A stretch of 64,000 nucleotides of DNA from Methylomonas rosea (GTDB taxonomy: Bacteria > Pseudomonadota > Gammaproteobacteria > Methylococcales > Methylomonadaceae): the NCBI RefSeq assembly GCF_024505055.1, contig NZ_JANIBL010000005.1, positions 40,528 through 104,527 of the forward strand, written 5' to 3'. This document shows, one piece after another, positions 48,837-58,500 of the stretch. Position 1 is the stretch's first letter, and every line of letters begins with the position of its first letter. The notes under the pieces were generated by a model that ran no database searches, was not told where the DNA came from, and saw nothing but the letters and a program-made list of their open reading frames with translations. The position numbers and the translations under genes were made by a program.

Positions 48837-49196
48837 ATGGCAAATCAAAATGCAAAGGGATTTAAGCGGCTGATCAACGCCTGTTTTTTTTCGGTCGCCG
48901 GTTTCAAGGCCACCTGGCAACATGAGGAAGCGTTTCGCCAGGAAGTAGCGCTGTTCGTGGTGACGACGCCGCTGGCAATCTGGTTGGGCCAATCCGCCAT
49001 CGAAAAAGTCCTGTTAATCGGCAGCGTGGTATTGGTGTTGCTGGTGGAGTTGTTGAATTCCGCGGTGGAAGCGGTAGTGGATAGGGTAGGTTTCGAGCAT
49101 CACGAACTATCCGGACGCGCCAAGGATATAGGCTCGGCGGCGGTCATGCTGTCCTTGATTTGGGCCGGCGTGACTTGGGCGTTGATACTGTTATAG
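48837..49196 (+). CDS. dgkA: Diacylglycerol kinase
   Basis: 119 residues, three membrane helices. The catalytic residues are in EEAFRQE and VELLNSAVEAVVDR (Glu, Asn and Glu), and the C-terminal HHELSGRAKDIGSAAV is standard. It phosphorylates diacylglycerol made during osmoregulated periplasmic glucan or other phospholipid-consuming synthesis. It follows gcvH closely. No unusual feature. Confidence 0.95.
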   Translation: MANQNAKGFKRLINACFFSVAGFKATWQHEEAFRQEVALFVVTTPLAIWLGQSAIEKVLLIGSVVLVLLVELLNSAVEAVVDRVGFEHHELSGRAKDIGSAAVMLSLIWAGVTWALILL

Positions 49197-49300
49197 GCGG
49201 GAAAGACGAAGAAGAGCGGTTGATTTTATCGCTTTCGTCTTGTGCCTATTTCCAACATCCGTTACCTTAGGGCCGCTGAAATCGTTAAACAAGGATAATA

Positions 49301-50233
49301 ATGAGTGCATTGATCTGTGGCTCCATGGCCTACGACACCATCATGGTGTTTCACGACAAATTTAAACATCACATCCTCCCAGAGAAAGTACATATGCTTA
49401 ACGTGTCTTTCCTGGTGCCGGCTCTGCGCCGAGAATACGGTGGCTGTGCCGGTAACATTGCTTATAACTTGAAATTGTTGCAGGAAGAGCCATCAATTAT
49501 GGCGACGGTCGGTCACGATTTCGAACCTTACGCGCAGTGGTTGAGCCAATGCGGTATTTCCAGCCGTTATATCAAGGTGCTGGACGATCATTACACCGGC
49601 CAAGCCTATATCACCACAGACGTGGACGATAACCAAATCACCGCCTTCCATCCGGGAGCGATGAGCTTCTCGCATTTAAACACCGTACCCACTGACTCCG
49701 GCATAACCATTGGTATAGTCTCGCCGGACGGTAAACAAGGCATGCAGGAACACGCTCAGCAATTTGTCGAGCAAGGCATTCCGTTTATTTTCGATCCCGG
49801 CCAAGGCATGCCGATGTTCGATGGCGATGAGTTGCTGGCGTTTCTGGAACTGGCCAATTACGCTACCTTTAACGACTACGAGTCGGAACTGATGCAGCAA
49901 CGCACCGGCTTGACGCTGGAGCAAATCGCGGAAAAAGTCGATGCGCTGATCATCACCTTGGGCGGCAACGGTTCCAAAGTGTATACGCGCGGCGAATGCA
50001 TCGACATTCCGCCAGCCAAGCCCAAACAATTGCTGGACCCCACCGGCTGCGGCGACGCTTATCGTGCCGGTCTGCTGTACGGTTTGATCAACGATTACGA
50101 TTGGGACGTGATCGGTCGGATTGCTTCGCTGCTAGGCGCGATCAAAATCGAGCATAACGGTACGCAGAACCACACCTTTACGATGGCGGAATTCAAAAAG
50201 CGTTATCAGGATACCTTCGGTTCGACATTTTGA
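49301..50233 (+). CDS. PfkB-family carbohydrate/nucleoside kinase
   Basis: 310 residues of ribokinase fold. The second PfkB signature reads DPTGCGDAYRAGLL, with the anion-hole/base Asp kept; GGCAGNIAYNL is the substrate loop. This form (GSMAYDTIM start) is the one often labelled adenosine kinase in proteobacteria. It would make a phosphorylated nucleoside or sugar in the cytoplasm. AAGGA lies before ATG 49301. Its stop overlaps the mazG start (TTGA). Substrate is uncertain. Confidence 0.88.
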   Translation: MSALICGSMAYDTIMVFHDKFKHHILPEKVHMLNVSFLVPALRREYGGCAGNIAYNLKLLQEEPSIMATVGHDFEPYAQWLSQCGISSRYIKVLDDHYTGQAYITTDVDDNQITAFHPGAMSFSHLNTVPTDSGITIGIVSPDGKQGMQEHAQQFVEQGIPFIFDPGQGMPMFDGDELLAFLELANYATFNDYESELMQQRTGLTLEQIAEKVDALIITLGGNGSKVYTRGECIDIPPAKPKQLLDPTGCGDAYRAGLLYGLINDYDWDVIGRIASLLGAIKIEHNGTQNHTFTMAEFKKRYQDTFGSTF

Positions 50234-51045
50234 GTTTGACTAAAACCCAGGAATTGCTGGCTTTGATGGCCCGCTTGCGCGACCCGGAAGCGGGTTGCGC
50301 CTGGGACGTCAAGCAGGATTTCCATAGCCTGATTCCCTATACCATCGAAGAAGCTTACGAGGTGGCTGACGCCATCGAACGGAATGATTTCGACGATTTG
50401 CGCGGCGAATTGGGCGACCTGTTGCTACAAGTGGTGTTCCACTCGCGGATTGCCGAAGAGCGCGGCTTGTTCGACTTCGAGCAGGTGGCGGCGGCAATTA
50501 GCGAAAAGCTGGTTAGCCGGCATCCGCACGTGTTTGCCGACGTGAAGTTCGACACTGACGAACAGCGCCAGCAAGCCTGGGACGCAGCCAAAGCGCAAGA
50601 ACGCCGCCTGAAACAGCCGGCGCAACAAACTGAAAGTGTGTTGGCCGGCGTCGCACAAAGTCTGCCGGCTTTGGTGCAGTGCGAAAAAATTCAAAATCGC
50701 GCCGCCAGCCATGGTTTCGATTGGCCGGAGGCCGAGCCGGTATTCGACAAAGTGCGCGAAGAATTGCAGGAAGTCCACGAAGCCTGGCAATCCGGGGATC
50801 AGCCGCACATCCAGGAAGAAATCGGCGATTTGCTGCTGGTAGTCGTCAATCTGGCCCGGCACCTGAAAGTCAATCCGGAAATCGCCTTGCGCGAGGCCAC
50901 TAGAAAATTCACCCGCCGGTTTAATTACATCGAAAAGCAAGTGGAAGCGTCCGGACGCGAGTTGCGCGATTGCGAATTGGCGGAACTGGATGGCTTATGG
51001 AACGAAGCCAAACGTCACTTAAAGCAATTGCAGACAAATGGCTGA
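50230..51045 (+). CDS. mazG: Nucleoside triphosphate pyrophosphohydrolase MazG
   Basis: 271 residues with two MazG repeats: CAWDVKQDFHSLIPYTIEEA and GELGDLLLQVVFHSRI in the first, REELQEVHEAW and EEIGDLLLVVVNLARHL in the second. The E-E-x-x-E/D clusters bind magnesium. It hydrolyses NTPs to NMP and pyrophosphate. The start is TTG at 50230 overlapping the kinase stop (TTGA); no ATG fits, so this is a genuine translationally coupled TTG start. Confidence 0.94.
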   Translation: MSLTKTQELLALMARLRDPEAGCAWDVKQDFHSLIPYTIEEAYEVADAIERNDFDDLRGELGDLLLQVVFHSRIAEERGLFDFEQVAAAISEKLVSRHPHVFADVKFDTDEQRQQAWDAAKAQERRLKQPAQQTESVLAGVAQSLPALVQCEKIQNRAASHGFDWPEAEPVFDKVREELQEVHEAWQSGDQPHIQEEIGDLLLVVVNLARHLKVNPEIALREATRKFTRRFNYIEKQVEASGRELRDCELAELDGLWNEAKRHLKQLQTNG

Positions 51046-51502
51046 TTCGCGCAAGGGTGGCTTCAACCCCTTGAGTTACAAAGCGTGCTGTTTGAGTGTG
51101 CTTTTCAGCATTTGGGTATATAGCGCAAGCGCTACGGCCGAATTATTGGGAACAATCTCCGATGAAACCGCGCCGGTTACCAAGTCGCTCGAACCCAAAG
51201 CCAGCAAAAACGACGACCGGAAAATCATCTATCGAGTCATTTGCTCGCCTGACGATCAAGACTTGCCCGATTGCGACCGGTCTGCCGTTGATGACGGCAA
51301 CGAAACCGCCTTATTGCCGATGCCTGATTTGCCGCCGGATAGCGCGGATCTGGCCGAACAATCCGCGCAAACTGATGCTGCGAAAGTTGCTGCGGAGGAA
51401 AAACCTCAGAAATCCGTGCATAAAAAAGCAGCCAAGCCCAGTAAGTCCGCAAAAAAGACTGCTGCCAAAAAGCCGGACAGCAAGAAAAAACCGCGTAAAT
51501 AG
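51038..51502 (+). CDS. Unknown protein with an N-terminal membrane segment and a Lys/Ala-rich tail
   Basis: 154 residues overlapping mazG by 8 bases. One hydrophobic segment (about residues 14-35, CCLSVLFSIWVYSASATAE) could be a signal peptide or anchor. The middle is acidic, with a single Cys pair (ICSPDDQDLPDCD), and the last 40 residues are repetitive and basic (KKAAKPSKSAKKTAAKKP), like histone H1 or AlgP tails. Such tails may bind nucleic acid or anionic polymers; here an extracytoplasmic place would favour the envelope. No family recognised. The frame is well conserved in style, so it is probably real. Confidence 0.65.
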   Translation: MADSRKGGFNPLSYKACCLSVLFSIWVYSASATAELLGTISDETAPVTKSLEPKASKNDDRKIIYRVICSPDDQDLPDCDRSAVDDGNETALLPMPDLPPDSADLAEQSAQTDAAKVAAEEKPQKSVHKKAAKPSKSAKKTAAKKPDSKKKPRK

Positions 51503-51523
51503 GGGCTTAGGTTAAACGTACTT

Positions 51524-51547
51524 TGTAGGAGCGGGCCATGCCCGCGA
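51524..51547. repeat. REP-type repeat before msrP
   Basis: TGTAGGAGCGGGCCATGCCCGC, with the hairpin GCGGGC-cat-GCCCGC, is the REP unit widespread in pseudomonads and relatives. Confidence 0.7.
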
Positions 51548-51624
51548 CCTCTGGCTTAGGCGCAAGCGGAACTGCCGGCCCGGTTTATGGTCGAGTAGGT
51601 CTAAACTTTTCAAGAGGCGTCCCC

Positions 51625-52554
51625 ATGAAACTTCCCGGCATCCCCGCAATTCCCGCTTCCGAAATCACGCCACGCGAGCTGTTTTACCAGCGCCGGCATT
51701 TTATGCAACTGGCATTGGGCGGCTCTGCTGCGTTGTTGGCGGGAGCTGCGGTTGGCGGGGAAAAACTGGCAAGCAGTCTCTCCGAGGCTTACGGCCTCAC
51801 CGATAAATTGACGCCTCTGGAAGATGTCAGTCAATACAATAATTTCTACGAATTCGATACCAGCAAGGAAGGGCCGGCCAAAATGGCCGGCCGTCTGAAA
51901 ACTCGGCCGTGGACGGTCAGTGTGGAAGGCGAAGTCCGGAAACCCAAGCAATTCGCCATAGAGGATTTACTGAAGCTGGCGCCGATGCAGGAACGCATTT
52001 ATCGCCTGCGGTGCGTGGAAGCTTGGTCGATGGTGATCCCCTGGCTGGGTTATCCGTTAGCGGAACTACTGAAACAAGTGGAGCCAACCAGTGATGCCCG
52101 TTTTGTCGAATTCGTCAGCCTGCACGACCCCGAACAACTGCCTGGCCAGCGGCGGGCGGTATTGGAATGGCCATATCGCGAAGGCCTGCGCATCGACGAA
52201 GCCATGCATCCCCTGGCTCTGCTGACCTTTGGCTTATACGGCGAAGTATTACCCAATCAAAACGGCGCGCCAATCCGAATAGTGGTGCCCTGGAAATACG
52301 GTTTCAAAAGTGCTAAATCGATTGTGAAGATTCGCTTGCTCAAGCAGCAGCCGATGACCAGTTGGATGCAGGCAGGCCCCAGCGAATACGGTTTTTATGC
52401 CAACGTCAATCCGGAGGTCGATCATCCCCGTTGGAGCCAGGCCAAGGAGCGCCGCCTGGGAGAGTTTCTAAAACGTCCGACCTTGCCGTTCAACGGCTAC
52501 GCTGAGCAAGTCGCCGGCTTGTACGCCGGGATGGATTTGACTAAAAACTTTTGA
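51625..52554 (+). CDS. msrP: Protein-methionine-sulfoxide reductase, molybdopterin subunit MsrP
   Basis: 309 residues. The N-terminus has a Tat signal ([18 protein letters not shown]) and the molybdenum-ligating Cys is in [20 protein letters not shown]. The family (YedY) is a sulfite-oxidase fold that repairs oxidised methionines in periplasmic proteins. ATG 51625 follows AGAGG; the frame begins at 51538 within a repeat, so the longer start is rejected. msrQ follows 3 bases later. The two form the complete MsrPQ system. Confidence 0.95.
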   Translation: MKLPGIPAIPASEITPRELFYQRRHFMQLALGGSAALLAGAAVGGEKLASSLSEAYGLTDKLTPLEDVSQYNNFYEFDTSKEGPAKMAGRLKTRPWTVSVEGEVRKPKQFAIEDLLKLAPMQERIYRLRCVEAWSMVIPWLGYPLAELLKQVEPTSDARFVEFVSLHDPEQLPGQRRAVLEWPYREGLRIDEAMHPLALLTFGLYGEVLPNQNGAPIRIVVPWKYGFKSAKSIVKIRLLKQQPMTSWMQAGPSEYGFYANVNPEVDHPRWSQAKERRLGEFLKRPTLPFNGYAEQVAGLYAGMDLTKNF

Positions 52555-52557
52555 ACA

Positions 52558-53190
52558 GTGAACTGGAAAACTCTCGACGATCAAAACCTTCGCCGTCTAA
52601 AAGTGCTGGCGTTTTTGGCGGCTTTGCTACCCTTGGCGCTATTGCTGACGGCGGCCTGGCAAGACAATTTGGGTGCCAACCCCATCGAAAAAATCACCCA
52701 TAACACCGGCTACTGGACACTGACGTTTTTGCTGATCAGTCTCGGCGTCACGCCGTTGCGGCAACTGAGCGGCGCAAGCTGGTTGGTCCGGCTTAGACGT
52801 ATGTTGGGATTGTTCGCCTTTTTCTACGCCTGTCTGCACTTTCTGACTTATCTGGTTTTGGATCAGTTTTTCGATTGGTCGGCAATAGCCAAAGACATTC
52901 TGAAGCGTCCCTATATCACCGTGGGTTTTGCGGCGTTTGTGTTGTTGATCCCGCTGGCCGTAACCTCCACCAATGCGATGCAGCGCCGACTAGGCGGCAA
53001 AAATTGGAAGCGCTTGCACCGTTTGGTCTACCTGATCGCCGGTGCCGGCGTGGTGCATTTTGCCTGGCTGGTAAAAAAAGATTTAAGCCGGCCTTTGCTG
53101 TTTGCCGGGATACTGGTTTTGCTACTGGCTTTGCGCTGGTTTTATAGGGTCAAAGCCGCGCGTTTAAGTCGTTCATATTCGGCGGTTTAA
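52558..53190 (+). CDS. msrQ: Heme-binding membrane subunit MsrQ
   Basis: 210 residues, about six membrane helices. ITHNTGYWTLTFLLISL and FYACLHFLTYLVLD plus WKRLHRLVYL hold the heme-ligating His residues of the ferric-reductase-like fold. It passes quinol electrons to MsrP. The start is GTG 52558, four bases after the msrP stop, with a poor ribosome-binding site, so translation is probably coupled. Confidence 0.93.
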   Translation: MNWKTLDDQNLRRLKVLAFLAALLPLALLLTAAWQDNLGANPIEKITHNTGYWTLTFLLISLGVTPLRQLSGASWLVRLRRMLGLFAFFYACLHFLTYLVLDQFFDWSAIAKDILKRPYITVGFAAFVLLIPLAVTSTNAMQRRLGGKNWKRLHRLVYLIAGAGVVHFAWLVKKDLSRPLLFAGILVLLLALRWFYRVKAARLSRSYSAV

Positions 53191-53231
53191 GCTAGGCTTA
53201 TAGCTTTTACGCTTTGCAAAGGGATGCTCAG

Positions 53232-53747
53232 TTGCAAACAATCAGACCAAATGTAATAGATTTCGAAGCCTCCGGTTTTGGCTTCGACAGTTATCCCATT
53301 GAAGTGGGCGTGGTGTTGGGTAACGGGCAAAAATATTGCGCGCTGATCAAGCCTGCCAGTGACTGGACGTATTGGGACGCGCAGGCTGAGCGGGTGCATG
53401 GCCTCAGTCGAGAAACCTTAGTCAGTTATGGAAAGCCTATCGCTCTGGTAGTCAGTGAATTGAATGATTTTTTAGCGGGCAAAACTGTGTATAGCGACGG
53501 CTGGGTGGTGGATAAACCGTGGTTATCTCGCTTGTTTTTTCGGTGTGGTGTAGAGCCGGGTTTTTATCTCAGTGCGCTGGAAATGATATTGAAAGAGGCG
53601 CAAATGGATATCTGGAGCCAAACCAAGCGGCAAGTTATTCAAGATTTGGCCTTGATGCGCCACCGCGCCAGTACCGATGCCTTAATCATTCAGGAAACCT
53701 ATGCCCGTACCCGGCAATTGATCAGCGGCGGGTTTGCGCCGGCTTGA
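53232..53747 (+). CDS. DEDDh 3'-5' exonuclease-like protein
   Basis: About 171 residues. VIDFEASGFGFDSYPIEVG holds the first D-x-E, YSDGWVVDKPWL the middle Asp, and MRHRASTDALI the final His and Asp, as in RNase T/DnaQ-type exonucleases. The best start is TTG 53232, 7 bases after AAAGGGA; an earlier TTG (53214) has no such signal. No ATG is possible before the first motif. Its nucleic-acid substrate is unknown. A single gene close behind msrQ. Confidence 0.82.
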   Translation: MQTIRPNVIDFEASGFGFDSYPIEVGVVLGNGQKYCALIKPASDWTYWDAQAERVHGLSRETLVSYGKPIALVVSELNDFLAGKTVYSDGWVVDKPWLSRLFFRCGVEPGFYLSALEMILKEAQMDIWSQTKRQVIQDLALMRHRASTDALIIQETYARTRQLISGGFAPA

Positions 53748-53882
53748 GGTTGAATTGATTGCCGAAATTCGCCTCTTCGAGTGCAACGAACTTGCCGAAG
53801 GTTGATAACTGGCCGTGGCCTTGATAGCCTATGCCGCCGGCCGAAGCTTAGTGAAATATTTGGCCGAAAAGAATTAGAGCCA

Positions 53883-53898
53883 GGGTTGGCGCCAACCC
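53883..53898. promoter_or_regulatory. Perfect 16-base palindrome with a following TATAAT
   Basis: GGGTTGGC/GCCAACCC is followed by TATAAT at 53905-53910, 27 bases before the next ATG. The palindrome could be an operator at the -35 position or the end of the exonuclease transcript. Confidence 0.35.
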
Positions 53899-53936
53899 GA
53901 TAATTATAATAAACGAGAAAATCGAGAGCTCGCATC

Positions 53937-54266
53937 ATGAAACTGGAAACCCAATTTAGCATTCAGCAACTCAAACGTATCAACGTTCAGGGTATTTTGT
54001 ATATGTGTTCCTGCCCGTCGCAGGTTGGCGGACAAATCGATAGTTTGCGTAAGTTGTTCGATTACCAAGCCAATTGTTCAGAGCGCAGCGGCAGCGAGGT
54101 GCAAACCAGGGTACACCAGCGTATTGCCGATGCTACCCAGAAAGCCCATTTGATCATGGAAGAATGCCTGAAAGATGTGCTGGAGCTGGAGGGCTGGGAT
54201 CCGGAAACCCTGGAAATGCCGGCCGGCCTGCGGACTTTGCTGGAACAAGAGATAGACAGCGAATAA
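53937..54266 (+). CDS. Conserved-looking small protein, unknown function
   Basis: 109 residues, cytosolic, no membrane segment. The N-terminal half has three cysteines (LYMCSCPSQ and QANCSER) and the rest is helical and acidic (QKAHLIMEECLKDVLELEGW). A metal or redox site is possible. GAGAG precedes ATG 53937. No family is recognised; it lies alone between the exonuclease gene and a convergent secreted protein. Confidence 0.6.
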   Translation: MKLETQFSIQQLKRINVQGILYMCSCPSQVGGQIDSLRKLFDYQANCSERSGSEVQTRVHQRIADATQKAHLIMEECLKDVLELEGWDPETLEMPAGLRTLLEQEIDSE

Positions 54267-54382
54267 GCAAGTGCCAGGGCTTCGTTGGCCTAGAGCATGA
54301 GCTGGATTGGACTTAATATCCAGCTTAATTCAAGTTTGCCTGTTTGATTTTTCCGTATAGTAAGGGTATTGGGCAGTATTGA

Positions 54383-54832
54383 TCATTGCCCGTATTTCTT
54401 TTCCAATTCCCGCGATAGTGCTTCGGCTTCCTCGTCGGACATATTTTCCAATTCTTGCAGGCTTTTACCGGTTACTTGTTTTACCGCCACTGCGCCTTGG
54501 CCTTGACTAAACGCACTGCGAGCTTCCTGAGCCAAGCGATTAGCCTCTTCCGTAGTTTGTTTGATCTTGGCGTCGTACAGACGATTCACTTCCGCATCCG
54601 ATTTGCCCTTGGCTGCCGCACCCAGGTTTTTGCGCTTGCTGTCCAGCATTTCCCGATTGGCTTTGGCGTTGGCCTCGTCGACCATTTTTTGCGCCTCGCG
54701 GTTTCTGGCTTGTTCGGCGCGCTGTGCGGCCTCGCGCTGTGCTTGTTCTTGAGCCTCCATTTCCGGATCCCAATCCGCCCAAGCGGTGCTGTTAAATGCA
54801 ATCAAGAACATGATCGTGATAATGCGGTTCAT
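54383..54832 (-). CDS. Secreted coiled-coil protein, unknown function
   Basis: 149 residues. ATG 54832 follows AGGAGAG and gives a signal peptide (MNRIITIMFLIAFNSTAWA). The mature chain is nearly all helical, with heptad-like Ala/Glu/Arg/Lys content (QEQAQREAAQRAEQARNRE and DEEAEALSRELEKKYGQ) predicting a long periplasmic coiled coil. The frame extends upstream to 54910 but that would lose the signal. No family recognised. Confidence 0.72.
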   Translation of the reverse strand: MNRIITIMFLIAFNSTAWADWDPEMEAQEQAQREAAQRAEQARNREAQKMVDEANAKANREMLDSKRKNLGAAAKGKSDAEVNRLYDAKIKQTTEEANRLAQEARSAFSQGQGAVAVKQVTGKSLQELENMSDEEAEALSRELEKKYGQ

Positions 54833-55387
54833 AAGGGCTCTCCTGGGGATGAGTTGGTGGGTCGGCTTAGCGGATGCTCGCCGATCTCTGTAAGAATTAT
54901 TCTGAGTCAAATCCGCTCCATAGGCTGAGACGGACCCGATTAGTCAATGTAGCCGTCCCTCCGCAGACCTGTCAACCAAGTATGGGCAGGTTTTCCGGCA
55001 ACCATTACCCGTTATAGGTTTATGTCGTATTTCCGGCAAACTTTGTGAGGTTTTGTTGAGTTTGTTGTTTTGCAGACAGAAAGGCCGCCGCGTTAAACAC
55101 TAATAATCCCACGTTTGCAAAGGTTTTAGCATTGCCTGATGGCCGGCATGGATGTTGCTCAGGCTAGGCGGGGCAACGCAGGTAGCAGAAAGTTCTTGGT
55201 GTTGTCTCCTAAATAATAACAATCAAATGTTTTCAACCGTTCGCGTTAATTGCGGGCGGCATAGCTGCGGGGGCGGCTTTGAAAACTTGCTGATGAAGAT
55301 ACTGGATAACAACAAGCAGCGCTTAGCATCGCGCCATGTCGTCAAGCCAGTCACTTTGATCAGCCACAAACGACGACTGGAGTGTCC
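54833..55387. other. 555-base regulatory region upstream of the hydrogenase operon
   Basis: No convincing gene. It contains the sigma-54-like element at 55144 and a half-matching FNR site at 55356-55369 (TTGAT-N4-CACAA). Several short frames are open but have no ribosome-binding site or family resemblance. Confidence 0.5.
55144..55159 (+). promoter_or_regulatory. Sigma-54-like promoter element upstream of the hydrogenase genes
   Basis: CGGCATGGATGTTGCT matches the -24/-12 consensus TGGCACG-N4-TTGCW at GG, CA, G, TTGC and T, with exact GG-N10-GC spacing. It is about 230 bases before the hydrogenase start. Uptake hydrogenases in several proteobacteria use sigma-54 with HoxA/HupR. A regulator gene is not in the window. 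Confidence 0.4.
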
Positions 55388-56479
55388 ATGATCGAAACCT
55401 TTTACGATGTGATGCGTAGGCAAGGCATCACCCGCCGCAGTTTTCTGAAATTTTGCAGCTTGACCGCCGCCTCGCTGGGCCTATCGCCGGCTTTCGCGCC
55501 GAAAATTGCCCATGCTATGGAAACCAAACCGCGCATCCCGGTACTTTGGTTGCATGGTTTGGAGTGCACCTGCTGTTCGGAATCCTTCATCCGCTCCGGT
55601 CATCCGCTGGCCAAAGACGTGATTTTATCCATGCTGTCGCTGGATTACGACGACACCATCATGGCTGCCGCCGGCCATAACGCCGAAGCCATCGTCACCG
55701 AGATCGTCGAAAAATACAAAGGCAATTACATCCTGGCCGTGGAAGGCAATCCGCCATTAGCCGAAGACGGCATGTATTGCATCATTGGCGGCAAACCGTT
55801 TGTCGAGCAATTGAAATACGCCGCGGAAAGCTGCAAAGCCATCATCTCCTGGGGTTCTTGCGCTTCTTGGGGTTGCGTACAAGCCGCCAAACCCAATCCA
55901 ACTCGTGCCACGCCGGTACACAAAGTGCCGGGCTTGGCCGACAAACCGATCATCAAAGTCCCTGGTTGTCCGCCGATTGCCGAAGTAATGACCGCTGTCG
56001 TGGCCTACCTGTTGACCTTCGACAAATTGCCGACTCTGGACAAACAAGGCCGGCCGCAAATGTTCTATAGCCAGCGCATCCACGACAAATGCTACAGACG
56101 GCCGCATTTCGACGCCGGCCAGTTCGTCGAACAATGGGACGATGAAGCCGCCCGCCAAGGCCATTGCCTGTACAAAATGGGTTGCAAAGGGCCGACTACC
56201 TATAACGCCTGCTCCACGGTGAAATGGAACGAAGGGACCTCATTTCCGATTCAATCCGGCCACGGTTGTATCGGTTGCTCCGAAGACGGTTTCTGGGATA
56301 AAGGCAGTTTTTACGACCGTCTGACCGGCATCAACCAATTTGGTATCGAAGCCAACGCCGACGTGGTCGGCGGCACAGCCGCGGCAATTGTGGGTGCCGG
56401 CGTTGCCGCGCACGCTGGATTAACGGCCTTGAGTCGCGCCAAACAAGCCGGGGATAAACAACCAGGAGCGCAGCAATAA
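55388..56479 (+). CDS. hyaA: [NiFe]-hydrogenase small subunit, oxygen-tolerant type
   Basis: 363 residues. A Tat signal with RRSFLK ends AHA, so the mature chain starts near residue 44. Cluster cysteines: LECTCCSES (60, 62, 63) and GSCASWGC (158, 163). Cys62 and Cys163 correspond to mature positions 19 and 120, the two extra ligands of the [4Fe-3S] proximal cluster that give oxygen tolerance in E. coli Hyd-1 and Ralstonia MBH. The C-terminal [19 protein letters not shown] is a membrane anchor. ATG 55388 after GGAG is chosen over GTG 55382. The stop overlaps hyaB. Electrons from periplasmic hydrogen pass to the cytochrome b encoded downstream. Confidence 0.96.
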   Translation: MIETFYDVMRRQGITRRSFLKFCSLTAASLGLSPAFAPKIAHAMETKPRIPVLWLHGLECTCCSESFIRSGHPLAKDVILSMLSLDYDDTIMAAAGHNAEAIVTEIVEKYKGNYILAVEGNPPLAEDGMYCIIGGKPFVEQLKYAAESCKAIISWGSCASWGCVQAAKPNPTRATPVHKVPGLADKPIIKVPGCPPIAEVMTAVVAYLLTFDKLPTLDKQGRPQMFYSQRIHDKCYRRPHFDAGQFVEQWDDEAARQGHCLYKMGCKGPTTYNACSTVKWNEGTSFPIQSGHGCIGCSEDGFWDKGSFYDRLTGINQFGIEANADVVGGTAAAIVGAGVAAHAGLTALSRAKQAGDKQPGAQQ

Positions 56480-58275
56480 TGACAGTCCGAAACACCCCCA
56501 ACGGTTTTAATTTAAACGACGCCGGCCGCCGCGTGGTGGTCGATCCGGTGACCCGCATCGAAGGTCACATGCGCTGCGAAGTCAATATCGACGACGATAA
56601 CATCATCCGCAACGCCATCTCCAGCGGCACCATGTGGCGCGGGCTGGAAGTGATATTAAAAGGCCGCGACCCGCGCGACGCCTGGGCCTTCGTGCAGCGC
56701 ATCTGCGGCGTCTGCACCGGTACCCACGCGCTGACCTCGGTGCGGGCGGTCGAAGATGCCTTGAAAATCAAGATCCCGGAAAACGCCAACTCGATCCGCA
56801 ACATCATGCAGCTTAGTTTGCAGGCTCACGATCACTTGGTGCATTTCTATCATCTGCATGCTTTGGATTGGGTGAATCCGGTCAATGCCTTGAAGGCCGA
56901 TCCGGTGGCGACCTCAGCCTTGCAGCAACAGATTTCGCCGAGCAATCCCAAGTCCTCGCCGGGCTATTTCCGCGATACGCAAAACCGCCTGAAAAAATTC
57001 GTCGAATCCGGCCAACTTGGCCCATTCAAAAACGGCTATTGGACCAATCCGGCCTATTTGCTCCCGCCGGAAGCTGATTTGCTGGCGGTCACGCATTATC
57101 TGGAAGCGCTGGATTTTCAAAAAGACATCATGAAAATTCGCACCATCTTTGGCGGCAAAGATCCGCATCCGAACTGGCTGGTCGGCGGCGTGCCGTGCGC
57201 GATCAACCTGGACGGCGTCGGCGCGGTTGGCGCGGTGAACATGGAGCGGTTGAATCTGATTTCTTCGATCATCGACCGCACCATCACCTTTATCGACCAG
57301 GTTTACATTCCTGATCTGCTGGCCATCGCCCAATTCTATAAAGGCTGGTTGTACGGCGGCGGCTTGTCCGGTGCTAGCATGCTGTCTTACGGCGATATTC
57401 CCGACCAGGCCAACGATTATTCTGCCGCGAATCTGCTGATGCCGCGCGGCGCGATCATCAACGGCGATCTGACCAAAGTCCACGAAGTGGATTTGACCGA
57501 CCCCGAGCAGATCAAGGAATTCGTGCCGCACTCCTGGTACAAATATCCTGACGAAGCGCTGGGATTGCATCCTTGGGACGGTATCACCGAACCGAACTAC
57601 AAAATCGGCTCCAAAACCAAGGGCGACCGCACCAATATTCAAGAGCTGGATGAAAGCGCCAAATACTCCTGGATCAAAGCGCCGCGCTGGCGTGGCCATG
57701 CGATGGAAGTCGGGCCTCTGGCGCGCTATGTGATCGGTTATGCGCAAGGCAATAAAGAAATTACCGAGCAGATCAATTTTGTGCTGAAAACCCTGGACGT
57801 GCCGGTCAGCGCCTTATTCTCCACCTTGGGCAGAACTGCCGCGCGTGGTCTGGAAGCGCAATGGGCCGCCGGTAAGATGCGTTATTTCATGGACAAGCTG
57901 ATGACAAATCTAAAAGCCGGTGATCTAAGCACAGCCAACGTCGAGCGCTGGGACCCGGAAACCTGGCCCAGCAGCGTCAAAGGCGTGGGTTTTACCGAGG
58001 CGCCGCGCGGTGCGCTGGGCCATTGGCTAAAAATCGAAGATACCAAAATCGCCAATTACCAATGCGTAGTGCCAACCACCTGGAACGGCTCGCCGCGCGA
58101 CGAGCAGGGCAATATCGGTGCTTTCGAAGCCTCGTTGATGAATACCAAAGTCGAGGTGCCAGACGAGCCAGTGGAAATTTTGCGCACGCTGCATAGTTTC
58201 GACCCGTGTCTGGCTTGCTCGACTCACGTCATCAGCCCCGACGGTACCGAATTAACCCGCGTCCAAGTCAGATAA
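56479..58275 (+). CDS. hyaB: [NiFe]-hydrogenase large subunit
   Basis: 598 residues. [11 protein letters not shown] and DPCLACSTH are the L1 and L2 pairs that bind nickel-iron. The C-terminal [15 protein letters not shown] (15 residues after the last His) is the extension cut off by the maturation protease. Group 1 membrane-bound uptake type, similar in layout to E. coli HyaB. It forms the catalytic heterodimer with the small subunit and is exported with it. Starts at ATG 56479, overlapping the small-subunit stop. No key residue is missing. Confidence 0.97.
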   Translation: MTVRNTPNGFNLNDAGRRVVVDPVTRIEGHMRCEVNIDDDNIIRNAISSGTMWRGLEVILKGRDPRDAWAFVQRICGVCTGTHALTSVRAVEDALKIKIPENANSIRNIMQLSLQAHDHLVHFYHLHALDWVNPVNALKADPVATSALQQQISPSNPKSSPGYFRDTQNRLKKFVESGQLGPFKNGYWTNPAYLLPPEADLLAVTHYLEALDFQKDIMKIRTIFGGKDPHPNWLVGGVPCAINLDGVGAVGAVNMERLNLISSIIDRTITFIDQVYIPDLLAIAQFYKGWLYGGGLSGASMLSYGDIPDQANDYSAANLLMPRGAIINGDLTKVHEVDLTDPEQIKEFVPHSWYKYPDEALGLHPWDGITEPNYKIGSKTKGDRTNIQELDESAKYSWIKAPRWRGHAMEVGPLARYVIGYAQGNKEITEQINFVLKTLDVPVSALFSTLGRTAARGLEAQWAAGKMRYFMDKLMTNLKAGDLSTANVERWDPETWPSSVKGVGFTEAPRGALGHWLKIEDTKIANYQCVVPTTWNGSPRDEQGNIGAFEASLMNTKVEVPDEPVEILRTLHSFDPCLACSTHVISPDGTELTRVQVR

Positions 58276-58284
58276 GGAATAGCC

Positions 58285-58500
58285 ATGAAAAAATTGTGTT
58301 CGATTCTGTTCCTGCTGGCGCTGGCCGGCAACGCCCAAGCGCACAGTCACCCCGGTGTCGACAGCCTGACGCATGCCTTGGAACATCTGTTTTTGATCCA
58401 AGGCCTATCCATGCCCTACGCGCTGGGCGCCAGTTTGTTGCTGCTGGTGTTGGCGGTGGCTGCGGTATGGTGGGCTAGCCGGTGGCGGAGACCCTTATGA
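58285..58500 (+). CDS. Small membrane protein inside the hydrogenase operon, unknown
   Basis: 71 residues. A signal peptide (MKKLCSILFLLALAGNAQA) is followed by a His-containing periplasmic segment HSHPGVDSLTHALEH and one C-terminal membrane helix (about 48-66) ending in basic RWRRPL. AAGGAA lies before ATG 58285, and its stop overlaps hyaC (ATGA), so it is a genuine operon member. The standard hya operon has no gene here. The His cluster near the membrane could help nickel handling or contact cytochrome b or the hydrogenase anchor; this is inference. Confidence 0.8.
   Translation: MKKLCSILFLLALAGNAQAHSHPGVDSLTHALEHLFLIQGLSMPYALGASLLLLVLAVAAVWWASRWRRPL

Noticed and set aside
53937..54066. 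CSC...C cysteines of the small protein as a known zinc ribbon
   Set aside because: Only three cysteines are seen and the spacing does not match a recognised ribbon.
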